This document shows positions 27,570 to 41,081 of a DNA stretch of 64,000 bases, in pieces; the first letter of the stretch is position 1; every line of letters begins with the position of its first letter. A model generated the notes under the pieces. That model made no database searches. It was not told where the DNA came from and saw only the letters and a list, made by a program, of their open reading frames with translations. This DNA is from Hormiphora californensis (lineage: Eukaryota; Ctenophora; Tentaculata; Cydippida; Pleurobrachiidae): positions 439,001 through 503,000 of the forward strand of contig CM035360.1 in assembly GCA_020137815.1 (NCBI GenBank). Direction: 5' to 3'. Both the position numbers and the translations under genes were made by a program.

Positions 27570-27900
27570 CCTTGCTCGCTCCCTCTTCTCTCTCTCTTCT
27601 GCTCTCTTCTCTCTCTTCTCTCTCTTCTCTCTCTCTCTCATTCTATCATTTTCCTCTCAGATCACGTGATCCAAGCTCAGCATATTATATTACCTCTACT
27701 CTTCTAATATTGACCCAAATTCTCTCGCTTATATCTCTCCATGACATTGTACAAGTAATATATTAAATCTCCCCAAGATCCAATATTTGTATCCCCTGCC
27801 TAACTCTCAATACAACCATGTAAATCATCAATACTTATAGCCCTGACTAATCTCGTCACTTTGAGAGAGAAGCAATGTGAAACCGAAGACTGACTCGTGA
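27003..27900. repeat. Large interspersed repeat, copy 1
   Basis: Begins right after the satellite (GGTCGGTTAAAAGGTTGTAA). It contains GACATGACCAAACCTGTACT, a G-run, a (CT)n tract (27450-27655) and ATCACGTGATCCAAGCTCAG. Copy 2 is 27901-28635 plus 29498-29700, and copy 3 is 32578-33085 plus 34400-34830. Part of it (CAGAATGAACAGTTGGGCTA) is shared with the 40-42 kb element. No coding frame is seen. Confidence 0.8.
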
Positions 27901-29699
<1,799 letters not shown>

Positions 29700-29700
<1 letters not shown>

Positions 29701-32577
29701 ACTAATGGAGTAGAGCTGTACTAAATGAAATGAGGTAGAGTTGTAATAATGGAGTAGAGCTGTACTAATTGAAATGAGGTAGAGTTGTACTAATGGAGTA
29801 GAGTTGTACTAAATGAAATGAGGTAGAGTTGTAATAATGGAGTAGAGCTGTACTAAATGAAATGAGGTAGAGTTGTACTAATGGAGTAGAGTTGTACTAA
29901 ATGAAATGGAGTAGAGTTGTACTAATGGAGTAGAGTTGTACTAATTGAAATGGGGTAGAGTTGTACTAATGGAGTAGAGTTGTACTAAATGAAATGAGGT
30001 AGAGTTGTAATAATGGAGTAGAGCTGTACTAAATGAAATGAGGTAGAGTTGTACTAATGGAGTAGAGTTGTACTAAATGAAATGGAGTAGAGTTGTACTA
30101 ATGGAGTAGAGTTGTACTAATTGAAATGGGGTAGAGTTGTACTAATGGAGTAGAGTTGTACTAAATGAAATGAGGTAGAGTTGTAATAATGGAGTAGAGC
30201 TGTACTAAATGAAATGAGGTAGAGTTGTACTAATGGAGTAGAGTTGTACTAAATGAAATGGAGTAGAGTTGTACTAATGGAGTAGAGTTGTACTAATTGA
30301 AATGAGGTAGAGTTGTACTAATGGAGTAGAGCTGTACTAATTGAAATGGAGTAGAGTTGTACTAATGGAGTAGAGTTGTACTAAATGAAATGAGGTAGAG
30401 TTGTACTAATGGAGTAGAGCTGTACTAAATGAAATGGAGTAGAGTTGTACTAATGGAGTAGAGCTGTACTAAATGAAATGGAGTAGAGTTGTACTAATGG
30501 AGTAGAGTTGTACTAAATGAAATGAGGTAGAGTTGTACTAATGGAGTAGAGCTGTACTAAATGAAATGGAGTAGAGTTGTACTAATGGAGTAGAGCTGTA
30601 CTAATTGAAATGAGGTAGAGTTGTACTAATGGAGTAGAGCTGTACTAATTGAAATGGAGTAGAGTTGTACTAATGGAGTAGAGCTGTACTAAATGAAATG
30701 GGGTAGAGTTGTAATAATGGAGTAGAGCTGTACTAATTGAAATGAGGTAGAGTTGTACTAATGGAGTAGAGTTGTACTAATTGAAATGGAGTAGAGTTGT
30801 ACTAATTGAAATGAGGTAGAGTTGTACTAATGGAGTAGAGCTGTACTAAATGAAATGGAGTAGAGTTGTACTAATGGAGTAGAGCTATACTAAATGAAAT
30901 GGGGTAGAGTTGTACTAATGGAGTAGAGCTGTACTAATTGAAATGGGGTAGAGTTGTACTAATGGAGTAGAGCTGTACTAATTGAAATGAGGTAGAGTTG
31001 TACTAATGGAGTAGAGCTATACTAATTGAAATGAGGTAGAGTTGTACTAATGGAGTAGAGTTGTACTAATTGAAATGGGGTAGAGTTGTACTAATGGAGT
31101 AGAGTTGTACTAATTGAAATGGGGTAGAGTTGTACTAATGGAGTAGAGCTGTACTAATGGAGTAGAGTTGTACTAATTGAAATGGGGTAAGCAAAGCAAA
31201 AGCAAAGCAGGACGGCTAGGATAAATCCAGTGCCGGGGGTGCTGATATCCCTTTCAATGGCGTTTCAGCCACGGGTCCTTCCGGTGCAGATTTCTCTGCA
31301 GCGTAGCCGGGCGCTTACCCCACAACATACGCACTCCGTGTTGCTTTCGGGTCTCTCAAGAGAGCCCCTACCAATCATAGCTTGGTGGACTAGACGACAT
31401 GCGCTAGACCAGGATCGAACCCGGGACCTAGTGCGTGAGAGGCGAGTGTACTAGCCACTACACCACCCTGCCGACTAATGGGGTAGAGTTGTACTAATGG
31501 AGTAGAGTTGTACTAATTGAAATGAGGTAGAGTTGTACTAATTGAAATGGGGTAGAGTTGTACTAATGGAGTAGAGTTGTACTAATGGAGTAGAGCTGTA
31601 CTAATTGAAATGAAGTAGAGTTGTACTAATGGAGTAGAGTTGTACTATTTAAAATGGGGTAGAGTTGTACTAATGGAGTAGAGCTGTACTAATTGAAATG
31701 AGGTAGAGTTGTATTAATGGAGTAGAGCTGTACTAATTGAAATGAGGTAGAGTTGTATTAATGGAGTAGAGCTGTACTAATTGAAATGAGGTAGAGTTGT
31801 ACTAATGGAGTAGAGCTGTACTAATTGAAATGGGGTAGAGTTGTAATAATGGAGTAGAGCTGTACTAATTGAAATGAGGTAGAGTAGTACTAATGGAGTA
31901 GAGCTGTACTAAATGAAATGGAGTAGAGTTGTACTAATGGAGTAGAGTTGTACTAATTGAAATGAGGTAGAGTTGTACTAATGGAGTAGAGCTGTACTAA
32001 ATGAAATGGAGTAGAGTTGTACTAATGGAGTAGAGTTGTACTAATTGAAATGAGGTAGAGTTGTACTAATGGAGTAGAGCTGTACTAATTGAAATGGGAT
32101 AGAGTTGTACTAATGGAGTAGAGTTGTACTAATTGAAATGAGGTAGAGTTGTACTAATGGAGTAGAGCTGTACTAATTAAAATGAGGTAGAGTTGTACTA
32201 ATGGAGTAGAGCTGTACTAATTGAAATGGGGTAGAGTTGTAATAATGGAGTAGAGCTGTACTAATTGAAATGAGGTAGAGTTGTACTAATGGAGTAGAGC
32301 TGTACTAATTGAAATGGGGTAGAGTTGTAATAATAGAGTAGAGCTGTACTAATTGAAATGAGGTAGAGTTGTACTAATGGAGTAGAGCTGTACTAAATGA
32401 AATGGAGTAGAGTTGTACTAATGGAGTAGAGTTGTACTAATTGAAATGAGGTAGAGTTGTACTAATGGAGTAGAGCTGTACTAATTGAAATGGGGTAGAG
32501 TTGTACTAATGGAGTAGAGCTGTACTAAATGAAATGAGGTAGAGTTGTACTAATGGAGTAGAGTTGTACTAAATGAA

Positions 32578-32578
<1 letters not shown>
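29700..32578. repeat. 2.9-kb satellite array
   Basis: Composite unit of about 44 bp (GTAGAGTTGTACTAATGGA plus GTAGAGCTGTACTAATTGAAATGAG) with higher-order blocks. It is interrupted once by a SINE at 31190-31476. No coding potential. Confidence 0.95.
31190..31476 (-). mobile_element. tRNA-derived SINE inside the satellite
   Basis: Read on the minus strand it starts near 31476 with a tRNA-like head: A box TGGTGTAGTGGCTAG and B box GGTTCGATCC (complement of 31412-31421). A tRNA-unrelated body and a TTTGCTTTTGCTTTGC tail follow. AATGGGGTA is duplicated at 31181-31189 and 31477-31485. Polymerase III promoter boxes are intact. Confidence 0.88.
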
Positions 32579-34830
<2,252 letters not shown>

Positions 34831-35159
34831 CACTAGCTCTCTCGTTCTCTCTATGGTCTTTGGGAACGTCGCGCCCCTCATGTTCGCGCGCCCGTAGGGC
34901 GATCCCCTCACATAGGCCCCTACGGGGCTTGCCCGCTACGAGGGCAACTATGGTCTAGTTGGATACGTGACACGAATCACTGCTAGTGGAGGGTGATTCG
35001 GTATCTCTACCGCCTATGCTATGGTATAATAGACCGATACGTGATACGAAACACTGTTAGAGGAGGCCGGAGGGTGATTCGGTCTCTTTTTACCGCTTTA
35101 GTCTGGTCGGGAAGAGAATCACGTATATCACGGCTGCTAATGAGGGATGCTGATGCGGA

Positions 35160-35394
35160 TTGGTTATGAGTTCCGTAGCAGACGTAGCTTCGTACGGTAT
35201 AACAGTCTGTATACCCACAAGGGTACGTTCTATACTTTATCCGATGGTTTATTTCAGAGATCTAGGGGAGAGCTATTCTGAAGTAATGGAGTTTGGGGCA
35301 AACGATAAACCGTATGGGCTGCGACGAGAGAGGCAAATAGTAGTCAGATACGCTGCTCCTGATTTTAGAGATGTCACCCACCGTAAGTCTCTCT
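35160..35394 (+). other. Possible exon of unknown gene (weak)
   Basis: TTTATTTCAG at 35247-35256 precedes an open stretch reading DLGESYSEVMEFGANDKPYG and then LRRERQIVVRYAAPDFRDVT. It is closed by a good donor (ACC|GTAAGT). The composition looks protein-like, but no partner exons are found on either side, and G-runs begin at 35441. It could be a lone exon of a gene interrupted by the repeats. Confidence 0.25.
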
Positions 35395-35641
35395 ATTTTA
35401 TGTCTTGCTATTATCATTATTATTATGTCTATTTTATTATGGGGGGGGGGGGGGGGGGGGGTGCGCCAAAACAACATACCTGGTTGTGTTTTGGGGGGGT
35501 TTTTTGGGGGGAAACCCAACTTGATATAGCCTTGTTAAAATTAATCAGTAGCTAGTCATCAGTACTTGAATTAATCATTCGCCTCAGGAAACGACTCTAA
35601 ATTATTCTCTCTTTTTCCGCTCCTGGTTTCCTAGGCTCTCC

Positions 35642-35736
35642 GAATCAGGAAATTACTGGTCCCTGATTGCTATAACCAGTACGTGGCCTAAATAACGAGT
35701 TCTGATTGGTTGTTTACTTAATTCGGTCGGTTCCTG
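35642..35736. mobile_element. CCAAT/E-box MITE, copy D
   Basis: AATCAGGAAATTACTGGTCC through TTCGGTCGGTTCCTG. The E-box is mutated (AGTACGTGGCC). It lies 100 nt downstream of the donor of the last visible transporter exon. Confidence 0.8.
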
Positions 35737-35836
35737 ATTCGCCTAATATAAAATTCATCAGTACAGATAAGTTATATGAGTCTACCTTATCGATTTGATC
35801 GGTTCCTGACTGCACTACTACAGTCTCTCAACTTAC

Positions 35837-38641
35837 GCGAATACTTTCTGGGGTTGTCCATACTCTCTGTAGAGAAGTTTACAAATGGTGTTGTAGCAGG
35901 AGAAGTGCTCGAGGGGGTATGCAAACAGAACGGTGATCAGGAACATTAGAATCGCAATCTGAATAGGAGGGGATTTACAATTCAAAGTTATACGTAGTGA
36001 ATAGTTTGGTCTATTTTTGAACTAATAAAAAATAAGAGTAGGTACAGTCGGACCCCGATACACCGGGTAAAACCCTTTTGCCGAACATTGCAGTTAATTG
36101 GGGCCCGACTGTAGTTTCAAAACCAAATTTTGTCTCCATAAACTACCTTTCCAAAAGCGTCCGATTGGATCCCGTCCTTGGTTGGGTCCTCTTTAGGTCC
36201 CCAGGTTGCTTCCAGGATATTCCCCGGACACTCGTTCTTCCCCTCGGGGTCATGACACAGGTAGTACCCCATGACACCCACTGACACGAAGAACAGGAAG
36301 GACGTACCAATGGCCAGGTGCACTACGATGTGGAACTTCTTTGTCGCGCCCCCCTGTTCGTGTGCCGGTAGTACGATCCCCTCGTAGGGTGAACCCTTCA
36401 CACATACGTTGTCATGGTTGTCATGGGAACCCTTCACACATACGTTGTCATGGTTGTCATGGGAACCCTTCACACATACGTTGTCAGGTACACCTCGATG
36501 TGAGACACCACATGTAACGAGGTTGGCTATTACGCATTGTGAGACACCACATGCGGGGTTGGCTATTACGCGATGTGAGACACCACATGCGGGGTTGGCT
36601 ATTACGCCGCGATGTGAGACACCACATACGGGGTTGGCTATTACGCAGCCAAGGAACTCCTCCTCCTTTTTGGATTTGTTATCCTCCTCAAAATGTCATT
36701 TAAAATTATCGATCAATATCTTGATTGGGATGAATTCAAGAACGGACCGACACAAGAAAAAAACAATCAGAACTCGTAATTTAGGTCACGAGACTGGTTA
36801 TCAGTCAGACTAGTATTTCCTGATTCGGTCGGTTCCTGGATAAATTTTACACCGAAAACGATCTACAAAGAAGTAAAATTGTATCGTGGCAGCACTTTGA
36901 ATTGTTCATACACAGGTGAATGAAGGGGAATGAAAGGAGCACGATTTACCTGGAGGCTGTCAAGGGTGGGTGTGACTATCTGATGGCAGACAAACCCAGT
37001 GACAAAGACACTGAGCCCATGAAATAGTCGTGAAGAAACAGGTTGTATCTCGTTAGCAGGATCCCTCTTGATATCAAAGTAGAGTAGGGCAATTGTCAGA
37101 ATCATAATGGATGCTACAGAGACCATAGACGAGTAACCCAGCATCTGAAATGGAGAGGAATTGGGTATGAAGAAAAGCGATTATTTCTGTGAAGTGTGGG
37201 AAAGGAGGAGAGACTAGGGGGAGAGAAAGGAGGGTGAGAGAGGGACTAGGGGGAGAGAAAGGAGAGACTAGGGGGAGAGAAAGGAGGGTGAGAGACTAGG
37301 CCCTAGGGGGAGAGAAAGGAGGGTGAGAGAGGGACTAGGGGGAGAGAAAGGAGAGACTAGGGGGAGAGAAAGGAGGGTGAGAGACTAGTCACTAGGGGGA
37401 GAGAAAGGCGGGTGAGAGAGTGAGAGAGAGAGTGAGAGATAAAATGAACAAATTGGTTCTTGGTTTATTTGCCTGGGAATTGATATTCTGCAGATAGTTC
37501 GAACCTTGAGTGTAGCGAGGGTAGCTAGAGGGATGATGATACAGATGGTTAGACAGATGACCAGTATCAGGGTTAGAGGGATACCATCTTCCTCCACCTC
37601 ACCGACCCACGTCTGACTCATCAACCCCTTCACGTTACTGTTAAAATGGGAAGTTTTGGGAAGTGGTGCCTGACCCTCAGGTCCAGAAGAATGAAGATCT
37701 ATCGGGGGGGGGGGGGGGGGGGACAGTCGTGCCCGTGGCCTGAACCTGAGGTTATGGCACCACTGTTTTCCCCGTAGAACTAAGCGCTCTCGACTCTCCC
37801 ATATCAAAATGGCAGACCTATCTTTGCCCAACACACAATTCCCTTGATCTACCGAACCTTCGCACAAAGCAACACAACACTTACTTAGCAGCGATGATTT
37901 GATATGAGACCATCAAACTGAGACTGAGAAACAGTTGCACTGCCGCCTGGATATACCTCCCCTTTTTACCAAACGACATCTGTTAAGTTGGAGCGAAGTT
38001 AAAAAATCATCCGCCCGATCTCTCATCTAAACCTGCCTGGCCGTTCCAGTCACCATAATTTAACTCTCAAAACGACCTAATCTGAGCGTGTGACAGTGCA
38101 ATCAGATCGGCCGTGCCGTTAGACTGTGACACAGATCCAAACTAACAGCTCAGAGAGACCAATTACTTAGTTAGTTAGCTAAAGCTTACCTCAGCAATCT
38201 GTTGGTAGTCGAAGATGTTAAGTTTCATACAGGTCTCGCCCAAGCAGATTAGGGTGTAATCCACCAGGGCTCCCACCATCAGCAACAATATCAATCCTCC
38301 CAACCAACCTGCAGGGCAAAGATATGTATTTAGTGTCACTCCCAACCAACCTGGAAATATTTAGTATATCAATTCGGTGTCGGGATTCAGTGTCAGTTAT
38401 GAACGAATCGATCAGTGACATGAAAATTTGTCAGGCGATTGATTAAATAACGAGTTCTGATTGGCTGTTTACTTGTTTCGGTCGGTTCCTGCTCCGTACC
38501 TGTCTTGTCGAATCCGTATGGTATACTGAGAAGGGCTGACGCAACAATACACACGGTGAAGTTGAAGAACGCTTTGGGGATTGTCGTTTTATCAGCCCTA
38601 GTTGGGGGCGCAGTTAACCGTGCTCTCTCCTCAGAGGACAT
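35837..38641 (-). CDS. SLC38/Aa_trans-type amino acid transporter, 3' end not found
   Basis: Exons in phase on the minus strand: 38641-38500, 38308-38190, 37979-37885, 37637-37505, 37144-36950, 36353-36147 and 35958-35837. They encode TM1 (KAFFNFTVCIVASALLSIPY), TM2 (GGLILLLMVGALVDYTLICL), SFGKKGRYIQAAVQ with TM3, TM4, a TM5/6 region (FHGLSVFVTGFVCHQIVTP), TM6-7 (ATKKFHIVVHLAIG) and FAYPLEHFSCYN. This is the order and spacing of PF01490 amino acid/auxin permeases, nearest SLC38/SLC36, which are Na+- or H+-coupled. The last three or four helices are missing; after 35837 only repeats follow, so the gene is truncated or has a very long intron. ATG 38641 is the last of three duplicated ATGTCCTCTGA starts. 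It overlaps the GTPase stop by 28 bp. Confidence 0.78.
36042..36114. mobile_element. Short pogo-like MITE
   Basis: TACAGTCGGACCCCGATACA to GGGGCCCGACTGTA, 73 bp, in a transporter intron; an internally deleted relative of 23116-23289. Confidence 0.75.
36376..36650. repeat. Two minisatellites before transporter exon 6
   Basis: Three units of 36 bp (GGTTGTCATGGGAACCCTTC) at about 36376-36485, then four units of about 36 bp (GATGTGAGACACCACATGCG) at about 36498-36650. Both lie just upstream, on the minus strand, of the acceptor of the exon starting at 36353. Confidence 0.85.
36738..36838. mobile_element. CCAAT/E-box MITE, copy E
   Basis: AACGGACCGACACAAG through TTCGGTCGGTTCCTGG, diverged (E-box now CACGAG). 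In the transporter intron, 111 nt from the donor at 36949. Confidence 0.75.
37190..37436. repeat. AG-rich minisatellite in transporter intron
   Basis: Repeats of GACTAGGGGGAGAGAAAGG with GGGTGAGAGA spacers, about seven units. Confidence 0.88.
38296..38353 (-). repeat. Duplicated acceptor of transporter exon 2
   Basis: CAG|GTTGGTTGGGAG is the real start of exon 2 (38308). A second CCAGGTTGGTTGGGAG sits about 42 nt upstream on the minus strand (near 38352). Only the inner one keeps the frame. Confidence 0.75.
38444..38491. mobile_element. CCAAT/E-box MITE, copy F (partial)
   Basis: AAATAACGAGTTCTGATTGG to TTTCGGTCGGTTCCTG; the CACGTG half is lost. It lies 8 nt from the donor (38499) of transporter exon 1. 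Confidence 0.75.
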
Positions 38642-41018
38642 GGTGTGATCCCTGAGGGGAGGGAGTTAGCACGGTTACCATGGTAACTGGGAGGAGGCGC
38701 CGTTAACCGCTGATCAGAGGACATGGTATGGTCCCTGGGGGGGAGGGAGTTAACACGGTTACCATGGTAACTGGGAGGAGGCGCAGTTAACCGCTCAGAG
38801 GACATGGTATGATCAGCTGTCTGCTTTTCTTTGTAGTACCTGGCGTCCTTTACGCTCTTCATGGGTAGTGAATTAGTTTCATCCATGAGTTTGCTAGGTG
38901 ATCCCTTGTTCAAACAGATAACTTGTGTGTCGATACGCTGCATCATAGACCACTCAATACTTTTCCCGCAACCGTAGCTGCGATCTGATCCTTTCACAAG
39001 ATCAGATCTCATTCCCCGCTGGATATCAAGTTGGTTATTGATCCAAGCGAATCTGTACGTTCCCAACTGGGCGTATTCCCCAGCACGGATATCCAGGGCA
39101 AGGGTACTATCCAATGTGTTTCCACAGGTGGTCGCCCCCTTACAACCGGCACTGTTGATCCATCCCTCTTTACAGTGGGGGCACTGCCTGATATCCTGCA
39201 CTCCATTCACTCCATCCAGTACCACTCCATGATGGCCATTACTGGCAGCATACTTCTCTGTCTCTATGCGTATACCTATAGCGGGAGAGATATGATTTGG
39301 ATTGGAGTCGAAGGAACACACAGTAGATTTGGGGGCGAGGATCTAATTTCTGAGCGATTTAGTATTGTAAAACTGAACTTTATCATGAGTAGGTCGACAA
39401 CATTCTCAATGAAGTATGAAGGGGGAGCTGGTAAATACCATAGATGATGGTGCGAAGTTGGTTTGTCAGTAGAGCACAATATCCCGCCTGAAGATCTGCA
39501 TCATCGCCCATGAAATCGAACTCTAACGCGGTACAAAAGTTCTTTTGGATAACCTCAATTTGTTCTATCATCCACGCCTAAAGGGTTAGCCCGGGGTTGG
39601 GAATTGTTTGAAATATCACTATCAGGAACCGACCGACACGTAAACAACCAATCAGAACTCGTTATTTAGGTCACGTGACTGGTTATCGGCCAATCAGGGA
39701 CCAGTATTTCCTGATTCGATTGATTCCTGGTTAGAACCTAACAATTAAATTGTGTACCTGGAACTCAAAGAGTAAGTCAACTAGATCCTTCCCTGTGTAG
39801 TTATCACGGATCCTATCAAAACATTCCTTCACCCGGTTGAAAAGGTCTACCTCCTTGGCTACCAACCTAGGCATTAAAAGATAATAATACTATCTGGTTC
39901 TGCCATGTAGCTCTGTTCTAGCTGAAGACGTCTGACCCTATTCTCATTTCTTTTAAATTCTGCACGCGGATCGCACGAGAATTGTGGTCAGAGCATTGGC
40001 TTGACAGGGTTTTCGCATGCTCCGTGTGCAGAATTTAAAAGAATAAGAATATGTTTTTTTTTTTTTTTTTTTTGCACTGAACTGCTGTAGACATCACCCA
40101 CTCACTTCATACACACACAAACACCCACACACATGACCAAGCCTGTACGACAGGTTATTGATCACCGGCTGTATTACAGCACGAGAGAGCCGTCACTAGT
40201 ATCGTGCAGTGATCCGAAGATCATGATAACAATTAATATGACGTGATCAACTGCTATAGCCCAACTGTTCATTCTGAGAATTCTGATACAAAGATATTAT
40301 TGCCGTACTGATATATGAGGTAACTCCAACCCCCCAGTTTCATCTCCTTGTTTAACATGGGAGTTACCAAGGGAATCCACTGGGTTCGATTAATCTAGGC
40401 ACATACCCACAGTACTATTCGAATTGGCGTATCTTAGCAACAATCCTTGTGTTTTATTGCTATCTGAACAGATTAGGCGTATAGACAGGGCTCTTATTAT
40501 CAGCAGTGCTCACGTTTCAAGGATAATGTTTTTTTTTTTAATTATGCACTGAACTGCTGTAGACATCACCCACTCACTTCATACACACACAAACACCCAC
40601 ACACATGACCAAGCCTGTACGACAGGTTATTGATCACCGGCTGTATTACAGCACGAGAGAGCCGTCACTAGTATCGTGCAGTGATCCGAAGATCATGATA
40701 ACAATTAATATGACGTGATCAACTGCTATAGCCCAACTGTTCATTCTGAGAATTCTGATACAAAGATATTATTGCCGTACTGATATATGAGGTAACTCCA
40801 ACCCCCCAGTTTCATCTCCTTGTTTAACATGGGAGTTACCAAGGGAATCCACTGGGTTCGATTAATCTAGGCACATACCCACAGTACTATTCGAATTGGC
40901 GTATCTTTATATCAGGAATCTCGGATAGCAACAATCCTTGTGTTTTATTGCTATCTGAACAGATTAGGCGTATAGACAGGGCTCTTATTATCAGCAGTGC
41001 TCACGTTTCAAGGATAAT

Positions 41019-41081
<63 letters not shown>

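Noticed and set aside
31390-31476. tRNA gene on the minus strand
   Set aside because: A and B boxes are present, but a body and tail follow and target duplications flank 287 bp; it is a SINE.
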